A DNA stretch of 64,000 nucleotides, from positions 620,001 to 684,000 of the forward strand of contig KN834758.1 of NCBI GenBank assembly GCA_000827265.1, written 5' to 3'. The position numbers and the translations under genes are program-made. The notes below the pieces were generated by a model that saw only the letters and a program-made list of their open reading frames with translations, was not told the DNA's origin and did no database searches. Of this stretch, positions 34,511-45,000 are shown one piece after another (position 1 is the stretch's first letter; every line of letters begins with the position of its first letter). This DNA is from Collybiopsis luxurians FD-317 M1. Its lineage: Eukaryota > Basidiomycota > Agaricomycetes > Agaricales > Omphalotaceae.

Positions 34511-36575
34511 ATGGAGGAGAAGGACACATCAACAGCGCGCCATCGCAATGTGCGCGAAGCAGATGCGGAGCAAGGACTTCAAGACTCTGCTAGCGGTAGC
34601 AGATCCGCTTCACCCCCGTCGTCTGGAGGTAACGAAAAAAGAAAGGGATTTCTGATGAAAGAAAATGGGGGATTCGACCGCTTCCTGAAGCGCTTTTTGA
34701 GAAAAGGGAAACGGAAAATTGGGGTTATGGACAGCCTGCAAGCAATTCTATTTTCATCTTGCAAGTGCTCTATCATACGTTTTGTTTCGATAAGCTGATT
34801 CAGTTCTAATTTCTTCAGGGGTCAACGTGTTTTTCTTGGTACTTCCGATAGCATGGGCTGCGCATTTTAGTAACGTGAGTAGGGGGCAGGAAGTATTTAA
34901 GTATCCAGCAACTTTTGCTCGTGAGCGTGTTCAGGCCGGATCCTAATTATGACACTGATTATCCATTGCAAGTTTGCTTGCTTGCAATTATCCCTCTGGA
35001 AAAATTATTTGATTTTGGTGGAGAGCAAATGGCTTTCTACTTGGGTAAAGGTAAGTGAAAATGGCCTTCGAAGAGACTGGGTCTGTCTGACTGGTTTACA
35101 GACATCGGAGATCTCCTTGTGGTCACCTTGAACAAGTAAGGTTGGTTTACACAGAGTGGAAGTGACTTGACCTCGTTTCACAGTGCTGTCGAAGCCACGT
35201 TGGCAATCATCTTGCTGAAAAGATGCGAGTGAGTCCCCGATGCGCGTGTTCATTACCAGCAAGGCGCTTACTTTGACTCTACCTAGTTTGCGAGTGCTAC
35301 AATCGACCATCATAGGTAGAAGAGATTTATGAATGTTTTTAATGTTCGTTTACTGACATTCTTAACGAGGCGTTGTCATCCTCCATCTCTTGCTCATTCC
35401 TGGGACCGCATTCATCGTTGGCGGTGCTCGAGTTATGCACCAGGATCTACATCCTCATTTAACGCAATTAAATCACTCACTACTTGTTATGGGGTAAGAT
35501 CATTCATATGTTATTATTCGGAGCATTGGTACTCATCAAGATGTCTAACTGACAGAGTCCTTACCCTTCTACTTCCGGCTGCCTTCTTTGCCGCTATAGA
35601 TCGCGGGGCGAGTGCTCTACCTGATGATCCTCACTATGTTGTGAACGATACCACTCGTCAAACGTTCCTCGCTCTTAGCCGAGGGCTGGCTATTATTCTT
35701 CTGGTCATCTACATAGCGTCTCGAGCGTACTTACATGACCCTCCGGGCGATAAAGATACTCTTGCTGAGCACCCGGAAGCCCCACTGGCATTGCTCGATG
35801 AGGAAGAACATCTGCTACATGGCGACCCTGAAGTTAGTCAATGGGTCTGTCTGGGTATGCTCGCTATCACGATCGCACTAATGGCGGTTACAGCTGAATT
35901 TGTGAGCATTTTCTATCGTCGCCGTCGATTGCTAACAGTCAATGTAGTTAGTGGATAGCATTGAATTCGTGCGGGAGGAAGGAGGTATCACGGAAGAATG
36001 GTTTGGCTTAATTCTGTTACCAATTGTGTAAGAGCAGCGGCCTTCTAATCGCTCACTACATTTTCACTAATCCAGTGTCAATGCAGATCATTTGCAGCCG
36101 ATGGTTTAGTGGCCGTCGTATTTTTCCTGCGTTACGCTTTTGAACACGTATTCGGAATGAAGACGCCCCCTGCGACTCTTGCTAAAGCCAGAGCAATTGA
36201 CCTTTCCATTCAATTCATTCTTTTCTGGATGCCTTTCATTGCACTCCTGGGATGGTGGACGTCGAAACCATTCACTTTCCTATTCGATCTTTTCGAGGTC
36301 GCGGTTCTCATTGGGGCGATGTTCCTTGTCAACTACGTTACCGCTGACTCCAAAACTAACTGGCTTGAAGGATTTGCTATGGTATCATTCTACTTCATGA
36401 TCGTGAGTGCTTTCGGCGATGGGTTTGAGATCTAAGTTAATTGGAATTCTGCCAGGCGCTGGTCACTTGGTTCTACGACGGTCAAACCGAGGTAGCAGAA
36501 ATGCTCAACGCCGGGACATGTTTCTCGAATGAAACCGCGCGTCTCTTGAATGAAACCGCGGCATTGGCTGAATAG
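34511..36575 (+). CDS. Calcium/proton exchanger (CAX)-like vacuolar antiporter, copy 1
   Basis: Predicted polytopic antiporter of the CaCA superfamily. The start MEEKDTSTARHRNVREADAE opens a soluble N-terminus with a basic stretch before the first membrane helix. Intron 34761-34818 uses a GC donor (GCAAGT..TTCAG) and completes ILFSSWVNVFF. Repeat 1 has VVTLNNAVEATLAIILL, then STIIGVVILHLLLIPGTAFI. Repeat 2 has EEWFGLILLPIVSFAADGLV, followed by RAIDLSIQFILFWMPFIALL and FDLFEVAVLIGAMFLVNYVT. The usual c-1 motif GNAVE reads NNAVE, and c-2 GNAAE reads SFAAD. It lies on the same strand as its paralog, separated by eIF3g on the other strand. Ion specificity is uncertain. Confidence 0.88.
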
Positions 36576-36708
36576 ATCCGCTTGTGATATGTACATTCTC
36601 ATTAGCATAAATTTAGCATAGGGCAAAAGGTTCACGTATTGTTCTACATAATATACAGTAGTACAGTAGGCGAATCCATAAATCGAGTACGTGCGAAAGA
36701 GGTGTCCA

Positions 36709-37880
36709 TTATTTGGCATCTGTTCGAGGTTCTGAAAACGGAGAACACTGAGCTCACGGGAGTACAAGAAGAGAAGGGATACGTACGACTCCATTGGACA
36801 CTAAGAATGAGATTATCATATCCCTTGCCGTTGACCTTCTCCATTGCTTTCTGTGCCACTGCTCTATCTTCAAAGCTGACAAAAGCAAAGCCCTTTCCAG
36901 CACCAGTATCCCGATCACGTCCGACATAAACTCGAGCAACCCGGCCAAAGTGACCAAAAAGTTCACGAAGATCGTTTTCTTGTGTGTCTTCAGAGATGTT
37001 TGTGACACGTAATGTCGGCAGGTCGTCCCTGCTTCCACCGGGTCCACGCATCGATTCTCCTGCGCCACGAGCTCCTGCTCGAAGTGAAGGGGGTACATAT
37101 TTTGATCCAGTGGAACCGAGTCTTGGAGCAGCCGGGTCCGGAGGAGGGAGGGTATCGTCATCGGGACCAACACCAGTATCTGATTGAAATTGAGTACATT
37201 TGCGCCACAGATAGCATCTCAAACATACCCCCAGTGTTCTCCAAACCACCAAGAGTGTCCTTATACGGACACTTGGCAGTGAAGTGGTCTCCCTTACATA
37301 GTCGACACACAACTTTTCCTCCCGTCGTAGTTTTAACGGGTTTCTTCTCTTCTTGTTGCTCGGATTCCCCAGACTGGATCGATTATTAGGGGGTATTCTG
37401 CTACGAAAAATCCGCGCACACACCTTGTTGCCTGCGGACAGTGTTAGATAGACATTCTCTCCGACCGTCGTTGTTGCACGGTCTGGCCCCCGAGCGTTCC
37501 CCTTTTCTACGCCGAATTTAGCCCATTTTTGACGCTCAGCTACCTGATGTTCTACCACAGATTTCTGGAGCGTTCGCTTGATTTTACGAGTGATCTTGAA
37601 GAAAAATGTGAATCTGTAGGAGATCCAAGTAGTTGATAGTCAACATACCTTGATCTTTTTGCCTTGTTCATTCTCAGAGTATTCAATCACAACTCGAACA
37701 TTGTCATCTGGTTGCTGTCCCGATACTGTATGTTCGAAGTGGTCAGATCGAGGGTGAGTGAAAAATGTGAAGGCAAAGTGTACCGAGCTCGTCGACGTCG
37801 TCAGCCCAGGATGTTTTTGGTCTGCAGGGAGATCAGTTGATTATAGAGCGTGGAATGCCTAGTCAAGCATACATTGACAT
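36709..37880 (-). CDS. TIF35: Translation initiation factor eIF3 subunit G
   Basis: eIF3g, an RNA-binding subunit at the mRNA entry side of the 40S. The first coding exon is only 8 nt (ATGTCAAT); the intron starts GTATGC and ends CTGCAG, then KTSWADDVDELG, the family start. Next are NVRVVIEYSENEQGKKIKI and SVVEHQVAERQKWAKFG. A CCHC zinc finger, CRLCKGDHFTAKC (C-x2-C-x4-H-x4-C), is followed by SKYVPPSLRAG. The C-terminal RRM has RNP2 TLRVTNI and RNP1 GKGFAFVSF. The last exon adds QPRTDAK after a GTACGT..TTCAG intron, with stop at 36709. Length near 290 residues fits. Confidence 0.94.
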
Positions 37881-38316
37881 TGCTCTTTACTGGCAAGGAT
37901 GAGTGTCAGGAAGGAAGAAAAAAAAGTTTGAGCAATCGTGAAGTCACATGACCATGAATGAGTAACACAGTCAAAACTGTGAACATGGCCAAATCCTTGC
38001 CAAGTCCCAATACCTACTCAGTTACCTACAGTATACCTGCTCGAGCCAGAGAAATTGTTTATTTTCTTTATTTTTCGCTGTATACTAATTCTACTCCGTC
38101 GAACACTCTGAAACCGCTCGTGGCTCAGGGCTAGGTTGTAACCCCGGCTAAACCGATAAAACGTTTTGATGCAGTACTCCGAGTGATGGCAGTCTTTTTA
38201 TATCACACAGTCCGCAATGAAGGGACCTTGAATTGATTTCCGCCTTCCTCTGCGCTGTGCGCTTACCCCTTCGTTTTTTTCAGGTCGAGCTGGTCTCACC
38301 AATTGGCGATTGAATT
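37881..38316. other. Divergent intergenic region between eIF3g and CAX copy 2
   Basis: About 435 bp without coding pattern. It must contain both promoters; no clear element is seen beyond AT-rich patches. Confidence 0.5.
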
Positions 38317-40729
38317 ATGGATCCTCATGCAGGATATCCGTCAAATTCGTATCCTCAAAGGCCAATAAATCCTCCAATGCAAACCATTGACCTCGGACTT
38401 GTAGAAAGTGGGACGCTGCGCAGCTCTTGGAGTCCAGAGAGAGAGGAGGAGGAGAAGTATTTCCCATGGAATGCGCTTTCACTTTCTTACGACCAATCCG
38501 AGTCAGTGAGGAGCAGGTTTTCGAGTTCTTCAACGGGCTCTATTCGTAAGCCTACGGTCTTGGAAAAGATACGGGACGAGAATGTCGGATGGCTCAACAG
38601 CATTCACGCCATTTTATTCTCTTCTTGGGTCAACATTTTCCTTCTGATCATACCCGTCCTGTGGACAATGCATTTCTTGCACTTGATCTCTCATTTGACT
38701 ACCTTTATTCGTACGTTCTTATCTTCGTAGTTCGCTAGTCATGCTTACCATTCGCAGTGTCTTTCCTTTCCTTGATTCCCATCATCAAACTGCTCGATTT
38801 CAGCGCAGAGAATTTGGCGCTGTATTGTGGGCGAGATATTGGGGACCTGATTCTCATCAGTCTGAACAAGTGCGTGATTCAGCCTAGTTGGAGTAGATAT
38901 CACTAACCGGTCCGTCTACAAGTGCTGTGGAAGCTATTTTGGCGCTATGGCTGTTGGCAAACTGGCAGTACGTACAATCGTACTCTTTCAGCTGGTGGGT
39001 ATGCTGATCCTTTGCGCCTAGGTTACGACTTTTGCAATCTTCAATCATAGGTAAGTACATTCTATCAATCCGAGGGTGTTTAACCATAACGTCTACTTCT
39101 TATAGGTGTAATCGTCTTGAGATTGCTTTTAATTCCCGGAGTCTCATTCATTGTCGGTGGAGTGCGCATCGCCTCGCAGGAACTCCATCCTCACATTACG
39201 GGGCTCAATCACTCCCTCCTCACTATGGGGTTAGTCCTTCTCGGCGCATTTGTTCGAGCGCGCTTGTATTGATTTTCGGCACAGAGTCCTTGCGTTTCTG
39301 CTGCCCATAGCCTTTTTCACCGCGCTGGACAGAGGATTCATCTCGGAAGGGACCGCTACTTCCTTTGGCACCGAATCTGAGGCTATTAGCGACCATATGC
39401 GGGGCGAACTCCTCAAAGTCAGCCGCGGGATATCAATTATACTTCTTGCAGTGTGAGTGACTTGATCTCTCTCGATCGTGATGTATTCAAACGCAGCAAA
39501 GATATGTCTGTTCGCGCTTCTTCCTCCACCGTCCACCCGGAGACGAAAATGCGTTGCACGATGAAGCCCCAGAGGAGCTGAAGAGAACCGCAGAAGAGTT
39601 CGAAGAGGAAGTCCCCACAATCAACTTTTCGATGTCTGTGATTGCATCGTTCATTTCTGTGGGTCTGATGGCAATTACCGCCGAACTGCTTGTAGAAAGC
39701 ATTGAGCCGATGAGGGAAAGTTACGCATATTCGGAAGAGTATGTAACTCATATGTGCGTTTCTCTATTTTGTGGGCTGATATCGATATTTTCAGATGGTT
39801 CGGCCTCATTCTCCTTCCCTTGGTCTCCTTCTCCGCCGATGCTGTCGTGTCTGTTGTCAATTTTGTTCGCAATAACTTCTTTGGGCACAACGTTCCTCAT
39901 ACAATGGCCAGCTATCGCCACGTTGATGACGCGATTCAGTTTATCATGTTCTGGGCTCCTGTCCTAGTCCTGTTAGGATGGATAATACAGCGGCCAATGT
40001 CTTTGCTCTTTGATCTCTTCGAAGTAGCCATCCTCATTGGCTCCTGGTAAGCTGTTTGTCATTCGTTCAGCTCCTGAACTTCACTGATAAATGTGACAGC
40101 TTCTTGCTGAACTATGTTACAGAGGACTCCAAGACAAATTGGGCCGAGGGAGTTATGCTGGTCGCGTTGTATGTCATGATTGTACGTTGTCGATTTAGCC
40201 CCTCGTTTCCCTGTTGTCCCCCCGACTTCTGGTTCATAGAGTGAATGCTAAATATGACTGCTCCTAGGCACTTACTGCGTGGTTCTATCCGCAGCAACCA
40301 GAGATCATCGTAATGCTATCAAAGCAAAGCATAGCAGAGACTTTAAAGAACGCGGAATTAGCAGGCAATTTAAACAGTTCCGCATCATCGACGTCGCCTT
40401 CTGCAACCTCTGCAGTATATACATCGACAGTGACTGCCTCTACTACTATGAGCTCTCCTGTGGGCCAAGCTACGCAAACAGTAACCTCCGCGCTATCTGG
40501 GAAACAGAATGAAGTGCTCTCAGAAGAGCTGCAGCAGTTGATTAAGGCTTATAGGATTTTGGATGAGGATATTCATCAAGCACAACAGGCAATTGAGAAG
40601 AAGCTGAAGGATGTGTCGAAGACTACTTCCACGTCTTCAACAGTGCAGCCGGAAAAGACTGAAAGTGCTTCGAAGGAGCGTAGCAGTAAAACTCACCGTG
40701 ACGTCCGATATGCCAAAGATCATAATTAA
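38317..40729 (+). CDS. Calcium/proton exchanger (CAX)-like vacuolar antiporter, copy 2
   Basis: Paralog of the gene at 34511-36575. Start MDPHAGYPSNSYPQRPINPP. ILFSSWVNIFLLIIP is uninterrupted here, whereas copy 1 has an intron at this point. Matching pieces: LISLNNAVEAILALWLL, SSIIGVIVLRLLLIPGVSFI, EEWFGLILLPLVSFSADAVV, DDAIQFIMFWAPVLVLLGW and FDLFEVAILIGSCFLLNYVT. It differs by a long C-terminal tail (about 40320-40729), Ser/Thr-rich then helical with LSEELQQLIKAYRILDEDI, which copy 1 lacks. That tail could be a cytosolic regulatory coiled coil. Same motif changes as copy 1 (NNAVE, SFSAD). Convergent with tafazzin (106 bp). Confidence 0.88.
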
Positions 40730-40834
40730 TTTTTCTACTTGGTTTGCGAGAATACGCTAGTCTAGTATCTATAATCCACAAGACCGAAAGATTATTGAAG
40801 TATACTTGAAGAGAGAGTGAGTAGCTGCTTAGTG

Positions 40835-41916
40835 TCATGAACTTAGCGACGGTCCAGAGACACTTCTACCCAACTTGCATATCGCATCATGAATAGCAGC
40901 AGTGATTTCTGTTCTTATTGCCGCATCTATTTCTATCTGTGTCTGCTCCGGGTGTTTCCCTGACAGTACACGATTTTGTATGCAGCGAATTTGGTCAAAA
41001 GGTAGTGGAGCGCCAAAGGTCACACTGAGCGGAGCGCCAATGCGGGGAAAGTACTTGAAAGGAAAAGCCCGACCCTCTGGCATGAGTTTATCAAAACCTG
41101 TGATCCACATTGGTATGATTGTCGGAGGTTTGGCCGCGGAGGATAGAATACGGCCTCTATGGGTATATCTCAGCGAGTAAGTCTAGGATAGTTAGGTACA
41201 ACGTCGACTTACACTCCCCATTTGAACCTGGGCAGGTATGCTAATCCATTTTCGGCCTTTTGGTAAGTATTTGGCTGGTTTACTTTTCCTTCTCCAAAAA
41301 GATGGATCTAAATGCATGAGGTCAACAGGATATGGAATTGGAAGAATGGACAGGACTTACCCAATCACCTCGATTCAATTTCTCTATCGCAGTATCAACG
41401 GAAGGTTGATATATACCTTTGCCGCGAAAAGTTTCTAAGACTTGACCCCATCTAAAGAACGTGGAAAATACTCTATTCTAGCGAGACGAAAGATAAATTG
41501 ACGCGTGCATAATGAAGATGGGACGCGTACGGATTGGTAAACATGATGTCTGATGCACCGAGGGTCCAGCGAGTGAAGCGGGAGCTGCGAAGATAGTATT
41601 TTGTAGGAAGTATGCCCCAGGTGACTGGGTCGTCCAGCCTTGAAATCGAAGGTGAGGCTAAATAGGGTTTTCAAACAAATTGAACACACGTTGAAATATG
41701 GTTTGATACTGGGTCGCGTATGAGTTCAGTAACCAAAATAATCTAACAATAGGCTCAACCTGTGACTATTCCTCTACCATGATTCCTTTCATCAGCTTCT
41801 AGCGCTTGAACAAGATTCTGCAAGCCATTAACAGATATCTGACAGAGTCCGGAGTTAAGAAAAGCTTTGCAGGTAAGACCAATAGCAGAGACCGTGACAG
41901 CAGATTTCAAAGACAT
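40835..41916 (-). CDS. TAZ1: Tafazzin, mitochondrial monolysocardiolipin transacylase
   Basis: Remodels cardiolipin acyl chains on mitochondrial membranes. Start at 41916 (MSLKSAVTVSAIGLTCKAFL) fits the family; an in-frame ATG at 41991 would add 25 residues. Then NSGLCQISVNGLQNLVQAL and GRGIVTVSNHISTLDDP, whose HX4D acyltransferase motif is split over a 19-nt microexon (41690-41708). Next are VTWGILPTKYYLRSSRFTRW, TLGASDIMFTNP, GKGIYQPSVDTAIEKLNRG, a GKVNQPNTYQ block, LAYLPRFKWGV and MWITGFDKLMPEGRAFPFKY, FPRIGAPLSVTFGAPL. Stop at 40835. Divergent from THO2. Confidence 0.93.
41690..41708 (-). other. TAZ1: 19-nt microexon of tafazzin carrying the catalytic His of HX4D
   Basis: Flanked by introns 41709-41759 (GTTGAG..CCAG) and 41639-41689 (GTGTGT..CAAG). 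It encodes VSNHIS and the start of T, so that SNHISTLDD is completed only when all three exons are joined in phase. Confidence 0.85.
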
Positions 41917-42037
41917 GCTTTGCACGGGAAAAGTTGCCAAAACGAATTGGCGCCGAAATTGGCGCCTTAAGTAAGAGTAGGCGCTGGGCACCTAGCCTTT
42001 ACCACAAACTCTTTTCATTTCAGTAGCGTCCATTGAG

Positions 42038-45000
42038 ATGGATGTTGTGAGTACCGTGCAGGGCTGTATTGGTACATGGAAGTCGGGCGGAGAGGATGAA
42101 TGGCGCGTAATTGTCTATGTCTACTAAGTCTTCAATTGATTTTTGTCTGCAGCCGGAATATGCTAATAGCGCCTCACTGTAATCCTTCAGATGCGGGCTG
42201 CCTCAACGTCCTAACCACAGCCTACAATACTTTGCTCTCATCTACTCTTACTACATCGTCTCCGAAGCAGGTTCTTACTGCGGATTTTTTTGTCACCTTC
42301 GTTCGCTCAGTTCTGGATAACCTCCCTTCCACTTCTTCAAATACGACGTCAAATGTTGCGGCATTTGGGGAGATCGTGGTGGACCTTATTTGGGCTGTAG
42401 ATGCAGAATTGGACGAAGTGTTGGGGGACGTGAAGTCAACTATCGCTGGTTGCGGTGAACATGGCGCAGAAAACCAACAGCCTATCCTTGCAAAGGCCAA
42501 CAAGGTGAAGCAGACCGCCGAGGCAGATAAGGCCACCATTGTTTTAATAGTCAAGAAGCTATTGGTGCGTATACCTAATTTTTGACATCATGTTTGTTTC
42601 AAACAACTTCTCCTAGGAATGTGGTATTCTAAGTCCGAGTGTTTGCCGTGAACGATTGGACCTTGCCATTCTGGATGGCACAGGACTAATGGTCAAAAAT
42701 ACGATCGAGAAGAAGGAGATTAGGATGCGGACAGGAATATTGTACGCCTACCTCTGTGCGATTCGGTGTATGTTGGCTGATTTTCTACTCCAGCTACAAA
42801 CAAAACAAGTTTAATCTTCTCCGGGAACAATCGGAAGGTTACAGTAAACTTACGGTCGAGCTCACAAGTGCTCTGGGAATTGGCAATCTTCCTTCAACCG
42901 CTAGGCCGCCAGAATCTTTGGACTCGATTCGGCACCGTGCACGCCCAGTTTGGGAAAAAATCATTAGTCTCATAGGTTTCTTTGACTTGGATCCCAACAA
43001 GGCCCTCGACATTATACTTGATGTAATGTCAGTCAACCTCGCTTCCCACTACACGTTCTTCCTCGCGCTGCTGTCGTTCTCTCCTTGGGCACCATCTCTT
43101 CAACGAGATAGTTCGGCTATGGCTACGGATCCTGAACCTGAACAGTTCAAGGGCAAAACACTGGACCAGATATTGAATATGATGGATTACAGAGCTCGAG
43201 CTCGAGCATCTTCGGGCAGTATTGCACGAGAGGGTTCCCACGTTCTTGCACAGATTCTGGGCTTCAAACTCAGTTATTATCAGTCGCCTGAGGCACCCGA
43301 ACCTCCGAAAGCTCTTTATCTCACTGCAGCTCTCCTTATACGTGAAGGTTTTGTCGCACTGGAAGATCTTTATCCTCACGTACGTGCATCATTTTGGCTC
43401 CTAATACCAAGTCTAATATGAGCTATAGTTATCTCCGAGTGACTCTAATATGGAGAATGTTCGTGCAGCGTATAACAAGGAGGTCCAATCACGAATATCT
43501 GCTGCCAAGATGAGCCAATTAGCCATGGCAGCTCCTCTCGAATCGACACCGTCCTCCTCGTCATCCAAGGCGAAACCCGCTCCTGCGCCCGAGGCAAAGA
43601 AGGCCCCCGAACCCAAAGATCCACCGAATCAGAAAGCTGGTATCCTAGCTGCCCTTCTCTCGCTTGGTGTTCTGAAGCCTGCCATTGCCATCCTTTCTAG
43701 GTTTCCATGGATGGTCGACGCTCATCCCGAAATTGCTGATCTTCTCGTCCGTGTTATGAAGCTATCAATCTCCGAAATATACGACTCCATCAAGGATACA
43801 AGTGATTACAACCCTGACTTTGCTTGCCCTCGTTCTCGGTTTGGTGCGACTGGCGTGACATCACCACCACCGCGGAGACCTTCGTTATCCCTCTGGGCTC
43901 CTACCCCACCCAATACAAGCACTGTGGAATATGTATTCTTCTTCCCGGACTGGACTGAACAAGTACCTATCTGTACTTCTTTGGATGATGTGATAGACGT
44001 GGTCGAGCCACTTATGCGGTTTGTTGGGATACATCTATCTCGCGATCCGTCATTCCTCACCAAGCTCATGAGGCTGGGTCGCCACCATTTACTTACTACC
44101 GTGAGCATATCAATTGTCCTTCATCACTAGATTAGAAAATTTACGTGTCAACTTAGGTCCCTGTCGATGCCTCCACTAACAAACTCGTTGAAGAACCAGA
44201 TCTTGAAAACCCCCTTCGACAGTTCTGGTATCGAGTCGTTCGGCAATATATCCTTCCTTCTCTTCCATTCATTCATGGGAATGCGGTGTATATCGTGGAG
44301 ATATGGAACATTATCCGACAGTTTGATATCAACTTGCGTTGGAGGCTTTACGGGGAATGGAGATCACATACTTACAAGTCTCATCCAGAACTTCGTATTC
44401 GTCAAGTGCAGGCCGACCGAGAGTCAAAAGGTATCCTTCGTAGACTCTCACACAAAACCATCGATTCGCTCTCTGGCCCACTTGCGAAATTGGCACATTC
44501 CAACCCATGCATCTTGTTTACGAATGCAGTGAATCAAATTATGGCCTATGATAATCTAGCTGCAGTCGTCGTGCAAGCCTTGAAGAATATCACAAACTTG
44601 GGTTTCGATGTGTTGATTTTTGTCATTCTGGATGCAATGGCTAATCCGAACAAGGAGCGAGTAAAAGACGATGGAGTCAATACATCTGACTGGCTACTCA
44701 GTAAGAATCTATTTCGTGCTCATGTAGTTATCTTCTCACATCTTCTAGGTCTTGCTGCCTTCACTGGCATGTTGTTCCGCCGATACAGTGCCAATATGAC
44801 ACCGATATTGACTTATATCGTTCATCAGCTGCAGAACGGACAAACCACAGAAATCGTCGTGCTCCGGGAACTTATATGGAAACTTGCTGACATCGAGCCG
44901 CTACCTAGTTTATCCGACTCCCAGATCCAAGCTATGGCTGGTGGTCCAGCCCTCCGTATTGAGGCCATCGCATCCTCGACGCGAGGCGCTCGAATGGACC

